From Microbulbifer sp. MI-G (GTDB lineage: Bacteria; Pseudomonadota; Gammaproteobacteria; Pseudomonadales; Cellvibrionaceae): a stretch of DNA of 64,000 nt. Below the pieces are notes generated by a model. The model did not search any database. It had not been told where the DNA came from and saw only the letters and a program-made list of their open reading frames with translations. The translations under genes were made by a program, and so were the position numbers. This document shows positions 1 to 9,180 of the stretch, piece by piece (position 1 is the stretch's first letter; each line of letters starts with the position of its first letter). The stretch lies in assembly GCF_030440425.1 (NCBI RefSeq), contig NZ_CP098023.1, positions 3,408,501 to 3,472,500 on the forward strand. The letters run 5' to 3'.

Positions 1-566
1 GAGATGCGTTGGGTTTCAGTGCGGGATACCGTTTATACAAAACTCTGGATGATTACATTTGCATAGCACTCAGTGAAAATCAACATTGGGATAAATTATT
101 CGAGCTGCTTAGAACGCCTGAGTTGAGATACGATGAGCGTTTCAATAGTGCCTCAGCGCGCAGTGACAATGATCACGCACTGACAGAATTGCTAATGGAG
201 CATTTTCAGGCCCACAGTGCTGCTGAGTGGTTTAATCGGCTTGACGGTGTAGGGATTCCCTGCGAGGTGGCCAATAGCAAATTTAGCCGTGATATGTGGC
301 AAAGTGATTCCTTTTTACTGGATCGCAACTGGCTGTCCTCTTTTCCACACCCGGTAGTTGGTACAATCGGCCAAGTCGGTGTACCCTATGATTTTTCTGC
401 AACACCTGCATTGGCGAAAAGCGGACCGTTGATCGTCGGCAAACAAACCCGAGCAATCCTCAGTGAATTAGGTTATGACGAAGCCAGGCAGGCAAAGCTG
501 TTTGAGCAACAAATAGTCGCAGATGAGTCCTCTTATAGGTATCCATTGGAAACCCCAACGAGCTGA
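1..566 (+). CDS. CaiB/BaiF family (class III) CoA-transferase, C-terminal part
   Basis: The reading frame is already open at the left edge, so only the last ~187 codons are present. The peptide has the C-terminal hallmarks of class III CoA-transferases / alpha-methylacyl-CoA racemases: a small-domain segment (LYKTLDDYICIALSENQHW), a GIPCEVAN segment, and the closing HPVVGTIGQVGVPYDFS block before TPA. The family moves CoA between carboxylic acids, or epimerises alpha-methyl acyl-CoAs, in the cytoplasm. The same-strand DUF35 and Ltp2-like genes downstream suggest it activates or epimerises a steroid side-chain acid; that role is inferred. The insertion sequence starting ~28 bases after the stop now separates it from those genes. 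Transferase versus racemase cannot be decided without the missing N-terminal catalytic Asp region. Confidence 0.85.
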   Translation, partial: DALGFSAGYRLYKTLDDYICIALSENQHWDKLFELLRTPELRYDERFNSASARSDNDHALTELLMEHFQAHSAAEWFNRLDGVGIPCEVANSKFSRDMWQSDSFLLDRNWLSSFPHPVVGTIGQVGVPYDFSATPALAKSGPLIVGKQTRAILSELGYDEARQAKLFEQQIVADESSYRYPLETPTS

Positions 567-593
567 TTTTTTTTATATCAAAGTATAATAAAG

Positions 594-1939
594 TAGGTGC
601 CTTCTAAGAAAAAAACAGCCACCAATTATGAATACAGCCCAACTTTCTTGTAAAGGCCATACCATAACCATTCAGATAGAAGTATCTATCCAGAAAGGCA
701 ATCTGCTTGCCAGTGAAGACAGTCTTCAAAAAGCACTTAATGAGGCGGGCAGACTGGGCACAGCGGAGATTCTGGCACATTATGAGAAACCAGGCCATGA
801 GCCAATCATTGTCAATGGGCGTAAGCTTACCTACAAGCACCAGGTAACTAAACGCTATGAAACGCCCTATGGGCCTGTCTCATTAGACAGAAAAGTTTAT
901 CAAGGGAGTGGCGGCGGCCCTACCTTCTCACCGCTTGATTTTAACGGCGGAATAATAGGTGCAGCAACACCGAAGCTGGCCAAAATGGTTGCCTGGAAAT
1001 ATAGCAAAATGGCTGCCCCAGTTGTTGAAGAAGACCTTGAACTCAACCATAACCGCAAGCTGGCACGCTCTTACATCAAACGATTGTCCGATGAGGTTGG
1101 TTCACTCGCCAAAACCTATAGGGACGCTGAGTATGAACTACCAAAATTGAATGCACCTGTATCGTCAATCTCAATCAGCTTAGATGGTACTTGCTTGTTA
1201 CCATGCGATGATGGATGGCGTGAAGCAACTTGCGGCACAATCAGTCTGTATGATAAACCCGGAAATCGCCTACATATTATATACACGGCGTCAAGCCCTG
1301 ACAATGACAAAGCCACCTTTCTAAAACAGCTTAAAAAAGAAATTGAAAACGTCAAGGTACAATATCCTGGAGTTAATTATATTGGTGTTACAGATAGTGC
1401 CCACGATAATCTGGTGTTTCTAAAAAGACATACTCCTTTTCAGATTCTCGATTTCTGCCATTTAACCGAACATGTATCAAATGCTTCCCAAGTCTTGTTT
1501 CCCAAGAATGAAACACAGCGGAGGATATGGATGGAAGACTGGCTGCACCGATTGAAACATAAGAAAGGCGCAGCCCGTAGACTGTTAAGTTATTTAGTAT
1601 CAGCTGATCTACCGAGTAAAACAGCATCGCTTACTGAAAAGCATTCTCAGACAATCAATTTTCTGAAAAGCAACCATATGCTTATGCGATACCCTCAGGC
1701 TGTTAAAAACGGCTGGCCAATAGCTTCAGGAGTGACAGAAGCTGCCTGTAACACTTTGATAAAACGGCGATTATGTAATTCCGGTATGCGATGGAAGTAC
1801 GACAGCGCCTGTGCTGTACTAAGAGTAAGGACACTTACCCAAACAAAAGGACGATGGGAGCAGCTATGGAGAAATATTATGGGTTCAGTGATTCCCATTG
1901 GAATACCTTGAAATCAATGTTCAGCAAAATGGACGCCCA
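594..1939 (+). mobile_element. ISKra4-type insertion sequence (approximate ends)
   Basis: A single transposase gene fills the element. Candidate ends are TAGGTGCCTTCTAAG at 594-608 and, reading inward from the other side, TGGGCGTCCATTTTG ending at 1939. They agree at roughly half of 15 positions, so they are plausible but imperfect terminal inverted repeats. I see no convincing target-site duplication, so the exact boundaries are uncertain. The element lies between the CoA-transferase stop and the DUF35 start, and its right end is only about 5 bases before the DUF35 ATG. It therefore probably interrupts a former operon and may have replaced the native ribosome-binding site. Confidence 0.7.
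628..1911 (+). CDS. ISKra4 family transposase
   Basis: The 427-residue protein looks intact. It has the C-terminal signature of ISKra4-type transposases, with [17 protein letters not shown] followed closely by GMRWK. A catalytic-core stretch carries SLDGTCL (first Asp region, about residue 185) and GVTDSAHDN (about residue 253), then DFCHLTEHV. It acts on the ends of its own element by cut-and-paste DNA transfer. The start ATG follows a purine-rich stretch (AAGAAAAAAACAGCC) rather than a strong Shine-Dalgarno site. No frameshift or internal stop is visible, so the element could still be active. The family assignment is from recalled motifs. Confidence 0.88.
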   Translation: MNTAQLSCKGHTITIQIEVSIQKGNLLASEDSLQKALNEAGRLGTAEILAHYEKPGHEPIIVNGRKLTYKHQVTKRYETPYGPVSLDRKVYQGSGGGPTFSPLDFNGGIIGAATPKLAKMVAWKYSKMAAPVVEEDLELNHNRKLARSYIKRLSDEVGSLAKTYRDAEYELPKLNAPVSSISISLDGTCLLPCDDGWREATCGTISLYDKPGNRLHIIYTASSPDNDKATFLKQLKKEIENVKVQYPGVNYIGVTDSAHDNLVFLKRHTPFQILDFCHLTEHVSNASQVLFPKNETQRRIWMEDWLHRLKHKKGAARRLLSYLVSADLPSKTASLTEKHSQTINFLKSNHMLMRYPQAVKNGWPIASGVTEAACNTLIKRRLCNSGMRWKYDSACAVLRVRTLTQTKGRWEQLWRNIMGSVIPIGIP

Positions 1940-1944
1940 TTAAA

Positions 1945-2364
1945 ATGATGCGACCAGATCCGGTGTCGAGCCCTGAAAACCAATTCTTTTGGGATGCACT
2001 GAACCGCAATGAGTTACAGATTCAGCAATGTGCTCAATGTCAAATTTTTTTGCATCCACCACGTCCGATGTGTCCACAATGCTATAGTCTCAAGCACAAG
2101 CATGTCTCGGTAGACGGTAAGGCGGTATTATATTGTTGGTGTTTACCTCGTCACCCGAAAATCCCGATGTTTGAATATCCATTGATCACTGCTCTGGTGG
2201 ATTTAGCCTGCGGGGTGCGTCTATTAAGCAACCTGGTTGAGTGCGATACCAGAAATTTAAGGCCTGGAATGGATCTTGAAATCTGTTTTGTACAAACAGT
2301 TGGCGGCAAGACTATTCACCAATTTCGCCCGATCCAAGCGAACCCTGAGAATACCCATGTCTAA
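1945..2364 (+). CDS. DUF35 Zn-ribbon/OB-fold partner of a steroid thiolase-fold aldolase
   Basis: This 139-residue protein has an N-terminal zinc ribbon (CAQC at about residue 32, CPQC at about residue 49) and then a short beta-rich OB-fold, the architecture of DUF35/ChsH2-C-like proteins. DUF35 proteins form complexes with lipid-transfer-protein thiolases and are needed for retro-aldol cleavage of sterol side-chain CoA esters. It overlaps the next gene by 8 bases (ATGTCTAA), so the two are translationally coupled, as expected for an obligate complex. Two adjacent ATGs (1945, 1948) are possible starts; length matches the family. No good ribosome-binding site precedes them because the insertion sequence ends ~5 bases upstream, so expression may be reduced or driven from the element. 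Confidence 0.88.
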   Translation: MMRPDPVSSPENQFFWDALNRNELQIQQCAQCQIFLHPPRPMCPQCYSLKHKHVSVDGKAVLYCWCLPRHPKIPMFEYPLITALVDLACGVRLLSNLVECDTRNLRPGMDLEICFVQTVGGKTIHQFRPIQANPENTHV

Positions 2365-3511
2365 ACTGAATGCTGCAATTGTGGGTATCGGGCAAACAGA
2401 GTTTTCAAAAAACTCTGGGAGAAGCGAACTGCAACTCGCCTGTGAATGTATCAAACAGGCGCTTGACGATGCCGGTGTTTCGCCATCGGATGTCGATGGT
2501 ATGAGTACGTTTACGCTGGACAATAGTGAAGACATTGATCTTGTGCGGTCTCTTGGTATTGAAAACTTGCGTTTTTCCTCCAGAGTGCCGCACGGTGGGG
2601 GTGGAGCCTGTGGTGTCGTGTCTCATGCAGCGGCGGTCGTGACTGCAGGATTGGCTGATATGGTGGTTGTTTGGCGTGCCATGAATGAACGCTCTGGACA
2701 ACGCTTTGGTCAAGCACAATTGGTACCAGGCAGACAGGGTTCAGGTTCTGACTTCATCACCTGGAGTATGCCATTTGGAGCGCTGTCTCCGGCCAATTGG
2801 ATGGCAATGAATTTACAGCGTTACATGGATGTATATGAGGTCAGTAATGCTGACCTTGGACATGTTTCCGTTGCTATGAGAAAGCATGCAGCAACGAATC
2901 CCGCAGCCTGGTTTTATCAAAAACCCATTACCCTGGATGAACACCAAGCCTCAAGGTGGATTATAGAGCCAACTCTGCGTCTACTCGACTGCTGCCAAGA
3001 GAGTGATGGCGGAGTTGCAATGGTCATAACCAATAGTGATATTGCTCGTGATCTTAAGCAAGCACCGGTGCAAATAAAGGCCGCTACTCAAGTGGTACCA
3101 TTTGGTGTTGAAGTTGTCACTAATTATTATCATGGTGAGTTATCGATATTTAAAGAAGCTCGATTTTTGGGAAAAGAACTCTATCGGCAATCGGGGCTGA
3201 CTCCAGAGGATTTCCAGGTGGCGATGCTCTATGACCATTTTACACCGATAGTGCTAATGCAACTTGAAGCTCTTGGTTTTTGTGATTATGGACAAGGTAA
3301 ATATTTTGTCAAAGAGGGAAATATCGCCTTGGACGGACGGATTCCGGTGAATCCAAATGGCGGCCTTATTGGAGAAGCATACATACACGGCGTTAATAAT
3401 ATTATTGAGGGGGTGAGACAGTTGCGTGGGAGCGCAGTTAATCAAGTGAAAAATGTGGAGCATGTACTGGTATCATCAGGTATGAGTGGGCTGGTTCTAA
3501 ACCTATCATGA
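2357..3511 (+). CDS. Ltp2-like thiolase-fold retro-aldolase (SCP-x thiolase family)
   Basis: The 384-residue protein begins with the lipid-transfer-protein/SCP-x thiolase signature (AAIVGIGQTEFS), followed by QALDDAGVSPSDVDG and a glycine-rich HGGGGACGV segment where true thiolases place the nucleophilic Cys. A YDHFTP motif near residue 293 and GGLIGEAYIHG near residue 335 match the non-condensing Ltp subgroup. With a DUF35 partner, such enzymes cleave the C17-C20 (or a side-chain) carbon bond of beta-hydroxyacyl-CoA sterol intermediates, as Ltp2 does in cholesterol degradation. I chose the ATG at 2357 because it overlaps the DUF35 stop and starts right at the conserved N-terminus; an upstream in-frame extension to 2276 lies entirely inside DUF35. 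Its exact substrate is unknown. Confidence 0.85.
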   Translation: MSKLNAAIVGIGQTEFSKNSGRSELQLACECIKQALDDAGVSPSDVDGMSTFTLDNSEDIDLVRSLGIENLRFSSRVPHGGGGACGVVSHAAAVVTAGLADMVVVWRAMNERSGQRFGQAQLVPGRQGSGSDFITWSMPFGALSPANWMAMNLQRYMDVYEVSNADLGHVSVAMRKHAATNPAAWFYQKPITLDEHQASRWIIEPTLRLLDCCQESDGGVAMVITNSDIARDLKQAPVQIKAATQVVPFGVEVVTNYYHGELSIFKEARFLGKELYRQSGLTPEDFQVAMLYDHFTPIVLMQLEALGFCDYGQGKYFVKEGNIALDGRIPVNPNGGLIGEAYIHGVNNIIEGVRQLRGSAVNQVKNVEHVLVSSGMSGLVLNLS

Positions 3512-4450
3512 AATGTGTAACACTGTCATCATTAATATTCTCAAACAGCGGTATAGGATGTACACTCTGCTTGATAGTTTAGATAAACTGTATTGTCAAT
3601 TCGGTTATTGGTTTCTCTAATTTTATTAGATAATGAACTATTGTCTGATACTCCAATGACCACATTTCAAATTATTATATCAGCCATGTTATGGCTATTC
3701 ATATTTCAGATCCAGTCCAGAAAAACAGACAGATTTTAAAATGTCCTTCATCAATCCAATAAATGGGTAACAGCTCGAATCCTTCATATTGCATAATAAC
3801 AATCCGTGAGTCAGTCATCGCCAATACTCATAAGCGTTTCTAGAAATATCAGTTAACTAAACATGATAAAACATAAATAGGCCTGCCTATCAAGAAAGAA
3901 ATGAATAACAGAACAGCAACGGCAATCCTTTTATTTATCAGGAAGAGAGCAATCCATCGTCGATGGTTTCTATTTCGAACAATCGAGAACATCATAAATA
4001 GCGACATCATTCGTTGAAAAGCAATATCACATGATTTATTACCTGAAAATAGTTAAATCCTGTGTACTATAAAGCAGCCAAATAAACTGACCAGATAACA
4101 GGGATAATAGTAACTGCGTACAAATCATCGATAAGGCAATATCCCTTAAATTTTGCAGAAGAAACAGGGGTGAGAACGGCTCTTCTTTATAAAGAAAAAC
4201 TCACTTGTAATAACAGAATACAGGCGGGAATAACGATGATAAATTTATATTATATTTATTATTTCCGCTGTAGGAGCTTGCACCGTGCTTTATCAGAAAA
4301 CACTTATACCTGAAAATATTAATTTTATTATTTACGGAAATTTTGACACCTCCTATTTAGAAAAAATGACAGACTTACAAATGCTCTGATGTTGAAAGAA
4401 AATTCACGCATACATTAAACTTTTAACAATAATAGACAGGGATAACAAGT
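3512..4450. other. AT-rich intergenic region upstream of the receptor gene
   Basis: This stretch of about 940 bases is AT-rich, with frequent stops in all frames and no protein-like reading frame. A perfect 14-base palindrome (TTCTTTATAAAGAA, 4183-4196) could be an operator, or chance in AT-rich DNA. The last ~60 bases contain the AGGGATAACAAGT leader of the receptor gene and probably its promoter. I see no RNA gene. Confidence 0.5.
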
Positions 4451-6787
4451 ATGAAAATTAAACCAAGACAGTTATATTATCTATTACTGAAAAGTTTGAC
4501 ACCAGTAGTATTTCTTGTAGTTGATCCTGTTTATGGCGAAGGACTTGTTCTTGAAGAAATAACAGTTACCTCTGAGCGAAGGTCAGAATCCTTACAAAAG
4601 GTTCCTATTTCTATTACTGCGTTTGAACAAGTATCGCTCGAGAAACGTGGAATTGATGAGCTTGATGATCTTGGCGCCAGTATCCCGAACTTATCGGTAT
4701 CTCCTTTCCCATCTGATAACAATACTGCTAGATTAATAATCCGTGGACTCGGCCAATTAGATGCACAGATAACTCAGGACCCTGCGGTGGCACTGTATAT
4801 CGACGGTGTTTACGTTGGCTCTTCAATTGGTTCTGGCTTAGAAGTCGTTGATCTTCAGAGAGTCGAGATCCTGCGAGGACCACAGGGAAGCTTGTATGGG
4901 CGTAACTCAACGGGCGGGGCAGTGAACTTAATTGTTGCCAAACCTGTGTTAGGAGAATTTGGCTTTAAGCAGGCCTTGACAGGCGGTAATCTGGGCCATT
5001 TCAAGTCAAGAACAAATATTAATTTTCCACTTGGTGAAACTGCAGCCCTTAAACTTTCAGCATTAATATCAAAACGGGATGGAACTGTTGAAGCCATAGG
5101 GGATCCTCTTGATTATGGTGCTGAAGATCGTGAAGCCTATAGGGTTGACATCAGTGGTGATCTCATCGAGAACTTAAGGCTCGATTACGCTTACGATACG
5201 TCTGACGTAAAAGATACCAGCCGATATGAACAAGTGATTGCAGGTGGTGACCTCAGCACCGTGCTGGTTGGACCGATTCTTTCTCAGTTTTTAAGCAGTT
5301 CCCTACCACCGAATATTCTAGTCAATGTTGTCGGCATAGCAGAACATGATATACCGGCGCAAGCTGATCGCTTGGACAGGGTCACAGCAGTAAGGCCGCT
5401 ACAGGATAATCTGTTAGAAATAAATGGCCATAATCTTACCTTAACTTGGAATATCTCTGAGTATTTAATTATTAAATCGATCACAGGTTATCGAGAGGTA
5501 AATAACAGCTTCTTTCATGATAGTGCTCCATCTGTAAGAAGCGGGATCGGGATTGCCCTGGCCGAGCCGGCATTTGGGCTACCAGCAGGTACATTTCTTG
5601 TTGCTGCAGGACCCCTTGGCGCAACCTCACAAGGGAGGCGTACGCTGAATTTTCAACAAAAGACACAAGAATTCCAATTTATTGGTTCTACAAACTTTAT
5701 CGAATATGTTGCCGGAGCTTACTTTTACTCGGATAGGGCATACTCGGATTTAGTTGGTATCTCTTTTAATACAGCCAGGGCATATGAATTCACCGATTCT
5801 AAAAATGAATCTCTTGCTGTTTTTGGCCAGTTAACCTTTGTACCAAATGACAGCTATTGGTCCTACACTTTAGGTGCACGCTACGCCAAAGATAGTCGCC
5901 AGGCATTTCGATTCAACCCGAATTCTCCTAGTTTTGCAGCAAGTGCACCCTTTGGCGCGCTCTATGATCGCGACTTTAGTAATTTTGATCCTTCTTTAAC
6001 AATTACCTACGATATCGATAAGGATAGCAGCATTTATGGGAAAGTGGTCTCCGGATATAAATCGGGTGGAACGTCTACTCGCTCATCGAATTTGGCTTTA
6101 TATACTTCAGGTTTCGTTCCGGAAGAAACTCTCGCTTATGAATTAGGTTTTAAAGGCGAATTTTTGGATAATCGAGTGAGACTCAACGTTGCTGTATTTA
6201 AAATGGATGTTGATAATTATCAGACCAGCGTTCAAACAGGCACATCAAGTGCTGAAAGAGATTTTATTGGCATCAATGGCGTTGAAATTAATGGCATTGA
6301 ATTGGATTTACAGATAGCGTTAGTTGAAAATCTCAGGGCATCCCTGAGCCTGGGTTTACTGCATAGTGATTTGGGAGGTGATATCTTGCGATTATCTGGG
6401 CTTCCCGACACTACTTTAATTGATGGATTACCTTATGCACCTGAAAAATCAGGTACTTTTTCCTTCGATTACGCTTTAGGATTTGGCCGGTGGAAACTTG
6501 ATGCATTTCTAGGTTATAACTATCAGGGAGGAGAGAGACACAGTTCAGTCAATAGTGCCGATAGTGTGGCAATGGATTCTTACGGAGTTATTGATGCCGC
6601 CATATCCTTAAGCATGAACCACTTGGACAAACACGAGAGCAAGCTCACCTTTTGGGGTAAAAATCTAGCCGATAAAGAATATCTAATAACCAACTTTAGT
6701 GGTACTGCAGTGCCTTTCGGTCAGAATGAACTGGTCATTTTTGGTGATCCAAAAACTTTTGGTATGACAGTTTCTTACGCTTATTAA
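4451..6787 (+). CDS. TonB-dependent outer-membrane receptor
   Basis: This 778-residue protein has an N-terminal signal-like hydrophobic stretch (LLLKSLTPVVFLVV), then a plug domain opening with EEITVTSERR, including RLIIRGLG, YIDGVYVG and VEILRGPQGSLYGRNSTGG, and a long beta-barrel ending in aromatic-rich strands. It fits the energised importers of large hydrophobic or iron-bound substrates in the outer membrane. Proteobacterial sterol and terpenoid loci often carry such receptors. Since the next genes are an SDR, a P450 and another SDR on the same strand, I infer steroid or terpenoid uptake rather than siderophore uptake. The ATG at 4451 has AGGGAT about 9 bases upstream. Ligand cannot be read from sequence. 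Confidence 0.9.
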   Translation: MKIKPRQLYYLLLKSLTPVVFLVVDPVYGEGLVLEEITVTSERRSESLQKVPISITAFEQVSLEKRGIDELDDLGASIPNLSVSPFPSDNNTARLIIRGLGQLDAQITQDPAVALYIDGVYVGSSIGSGLEVVDLQRVEILRGPQGSLYGRNSTGGAVNLIVAKPVLGEFGFKQALTGGNLGHFKSRTNINFPLGETAALKLSALISKRDGTVEAIGDPLDYGAEDREAYRVDISGDLIENLRLDYAYDTSDVKDTSRYEQVIAGGDLSTVLVGPILSQFLSSSLPPNILVNVVGIAEHDIPAQADRLDRVTAVRPLQDNLLEINGHNLTLTWNISEYLIIKSITGYREVNNSFFHDSAPSVRSGIGIALAEPAFGLPAGTFLVAAGPLGATSQGRRTLNFQQKTQEFQFIGSTNFIEYVAGAYFYSDRAYSDLVGISFNTARAYEFTDSKNESLAVFGQLTFVPNDSYWSYTLGARYAKDSRQAFRFNPNSPSFAASAPFGALYDRDFSNFDPSLTITYDIDKDSSIYGKVVSGYKSGGTSTRSSNLALYTSGFVPEETLAYELGFKGEFLDNRVRLNVAVFKMDVDNYQTSVQTGTSSAERDFIGINGVEINGIELDLQIALVENLRASLSLGLLHSDLGGDILRLSGLPDTTLIDGLPYAPEKSGTFSFDYALGFGRWKLDAFLGYNYQGGERHSSVNSADSVAMDSYGVIDAAISLSMNHLDKHESKLTFWGKNLADKEYLITNFSGTAVPFGQNELVIFGDPKTFGMTVSYAY

Positions 6788-6966
6788 AATTGAGTGCTGC
6801 AAACTCCTAAAGTTTGTATAACAATGAGTTGATTGAATGATGAGATTACTGATTTCCTTATGCTCGGGTAAATCTGACATTAGAAATACTTCATTTGAAA
6901 ATTGATACAGTAAAAGACATAAAGTAATTCTTCATCAAATTTTCATAAATTGGATAGGACAGAGAT

Positions 6967-7737
6967 ATGAAAAGGCTCACTGGGAAAACAGCCATCGTTA
7001 CAGGTGGTGCAAGTGGTATCGGGGAAGCGACTGTGCGCCTGTTTGTTGAGCATGGTGCCAAGGTGGTTATTGCCGATATAGACGAACAGCTTGGACAGGC
7101 CCTTGCTGAGGAGCTGGGTGAGATGACTGTTTTCCAATATATGGATGTCAGTATAGAGGAAGATTGGACGGCTGCTGTTACTAAGGCCCAGACACTGGGA
7201 ACCTATAATGTTCTTGTTAATAATGCCGCAATTTTACACATGTCTTCTATTATTGATACCTCGCCTGAGGAGTACATGCGGATTATAGAAGTCAACCAAT
7301 TGGGAACCTTCATGGGTATTCGTAGTGCAATTGAACCGATGAAAGCGGCAGGCATAGGTTCGATTATCAATGTTTCTTCAGTCGATGGATTGCATTCTTC
7401 AGCAGGTCTTGGAGCTTACTCATCATCTAAATGGGCGGTACGTGGATTAACGAAAAGTGCAGCTATAGAACTGGGGCAGTACGGTATACGTGTTAACAGC
7501 GTACATCCCGGTGGTATCTATACCAAAATGGGTGGTGCTGACAGAACCAGTGAAAAGGATATGAACAGGACCTATTACGCAAAACACCCAATACCACGAG
7601 TCGGGCAACCTCTGGAAATTGCTTATGTTAGTTTATTTCTCGCTACAGATGAAGCCAGCTATTCAACCGGATCGGAGTTTATTGCTGATGGCGGCTGGCT
7701 TGCCGGTTTACGTGATCCAGACATGCCATGTTCTTAA
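6967..7737 (+). CDS. SDR-family NAD(P)-dependent oxidoreductase, hydroxysteroid dehydrogenase-like
   Basis: A 256-residue classical SDR. It has the cofactor motif TGGASGIG near residue 12, an acidic VIADID after beta-2 that favours NAD(H), NNAA near residue 88, a catalytic Ser in NVSSVDG, and the active-site YSSSK. The family oxidises or reduces secondary alcohols and ketones; sequence style resembles 3-alpha/20-beta-hydroxysteroid dehydrogenases. It starts about 180 bases after the receptor gene, with an AGGACAGAG ribosome-binding site, and precedes the P450 by about 30 bases. A likely role is oxidising a steroid or P450-made hydroxyl group; the specific position is not deducible. Confidence 0.87.
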   Translation: MKRLTGKTAIVTGGASGIGEATVRLFVEHGAKVVIADIDEQLGQALAEELGEMTVFQYMDVSIEEDWTAAVTKAQTLGTYNVLVNNAAILHMSSIIDTSPEEYMRIIEVNQLGTFMGIRSAIEPMKAAGIGSIINVSSVDGLHSSAGLGAYSSSKWAVRGLTKSAAIELGQYGIRVNSVHPGGIYTKMGGADRTSEKDMNRTYYAKHPIPRVGQPLEIAYVSLFLATDEASYSTGSEFIADGGWLAGLRDPDMPCS

Positions 7738-7770
7738 ATTGATTGCCATAACCTGAAAGAGTAACTAGTG

Positions 7771-9168
7771 ATGACAGACAGCTCTATGAGACTATATGTT
7801 TCAAATAGTGAACCACCTTTAGTGAAAGGATTACCCATTGTTGGCAATACACTACAAATGGCCAAAAACGGAGGTCCAGGGCCTTTTTTTTATAAATGCT
7901 ACCGAGAGCACGGGCCTATTTTCAGAGTTAAAGTGCTCAATAAAACCTATAAAGTATTGGCAGGCCCAGAAGCTGTAGAATTTATGGGATCCAAAGAGGG
8001 AAAAAAAAAGTTACGCTCAAAGGAATTCTGGCAGCAGATGAAGGATGCATATCAGGCAAAGTATCAATTAACTGCTGAAAGTGGTGAAATACACGCTAGA
8101 CTTCGTGCGGTGATGAGAGAAGGGTATTCACGAAAAATACTGATCGGTAAATTTGATCAGTTTTTACAAGCAACCGATGATATGCTAAAGCTGGACTGGC
8201 AGGTTGGACACTCTGTTCCCGTAGTTTCGTCTATGCAGCGCCTGGTAACGGGTCAATTGGGTCTATTTCTTACAGGTCGTGTACCATTAAATTATGTTGA
8301 AGATATCCGAATTACTATCAAAACGATACTGAATGTTCTGGTAACTCGTCAACGCCCACGCATATTATTATACGCACCGAGATATAGACGGGCTTTTAAA
8401 CGTGTGCATGAATTGGGTGAGTCGATGATAAAAGATTACTACGTCAATAAGGGAAAAAAAGCCAATCAGGAAAAAAATCTGATTGATGACATTATGGAGG
8501 AACATGAGCGTAACAGTGACCTGATTCCAGAGAGCGATCTTATTTTGACACTAACCGGACCTTATGTTGCAGGGCTTGATACAGTTGCCAATACAACAGC
8601 AAACCTAATTTATCTTGTACTGAAACATCCGGATGTGTATCAAAAAGTTCAGCAGGAAGTGGATGCTGTATTTGCAAATCCAAATCTGGATACTTCATGC
8701 TTAAAAGAACTGCCAACGCTCTCCGGGGCTATTATGGAAAGTCTGCGTATGTACCCGGTAACAGCAGCAGCCATGCGCGCAGCCAATATCGATTTTAATT
8801 TTGCTGGTTATGAAATCAAAGAAGGTGAATTGCTGTATATGGGAATCACAGTTCCTCATCTTATGGAAGAGTTTTACCCAGAACCAGAAAAGTTTGATGT
8901 TGAGCGTTACAATAAAGGTCGTGGAGAACACTTGCAAGCCAACGCATTTTCTCCCTATGGCCGTGGACCACATACTTGCCTGGGGCGATCGCTTGCCGAG
9001 GTTCAAATGGTGCTCTCAATGGCACGACTATTTTACCGGCTGGATCTCCAGTTGGATCCTTTTGACTATGCTCTGAAAATAAAAGTTGCACCGACACCGG
9101 GCCCAGAGCGTGGTTTTAAAGTAAAGGTGAAAGGAATTAGGAACAAAATTAAGTATGGAATAAATTAA
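7771..9168 (+). CDS. Cytochrome P450
   Basis: The 465-residue protein has all P450 landmarks. These are a proline-rich N-terminus (PPLVKGLPIVGN), the I-helix oxygen-activation motif AGLDT, the K-helix ExxR (ESLRMYP), and the heme-binding loop FSPYGRGPHTCLG with the thiolate Cys. It lacks an N-terminal membrane anchor, so it is probably soluble, though longer than most bacterial P450s (~400-420). It hydroxylates a hydrophobic substrate using electrons from a ferredoxin and reductase, neither of which is in the window. The context suggests sterol side-chain or ring hydroxylation; it is not clearly CYP125/142. I prefer ATG 7771 over the adjacent GTG 7768 because GAAAGAG lies at a suitable distance. 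Confidence 0.93.
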   Translation: MTDSSMRLYVSNSEPPLVKGLPIVGNTLQMAKNGGPGPFFYKCYREHGPIFRVKVLNKTYKVLAGPEAVEFMGSKEGKKKLRSKEFWQQMKDAYQAKYQLTAESGEIHARLRAVMREGYSRKILIGKFDQFLQATDDMLKLDWQVGHSVPVVSSMQRLVTGQLGLFLTGRVPLNYVEDIRITIKTILNVLVTRQRPRILLYAPRYRRAFKRVHELGESMIKDYYVNKGKKANQEKNLIDDIMEEHERNSDLIPESDLILTLTGPYVAGLDTVANTTANLIYLVLKHPDVYQKVQQEVDAVFANPNLDTSCLKELPTLSGAIMESLRMYPVTAAAMRAANIDFNFAGYEIKEGELLYMGITVPHLMEEFYPEPEKFDVERYNKGRGEHLQANAFSPYGRGPHTCLGRSLAEVQMVLSMARLFYRLDLQLDPFDYALKIKVAPTPGPERGFKVKVKGIRNKIKYGIN

Positions 9169-9180
9169 ACCGGAATCGAT

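Noticed and set aside
604-840. Minus-strand frame opposite the ISKra4 transposase
   Set aside because: It lies fully within the transposase gene on the other strand and has no family features; a coding shadow.
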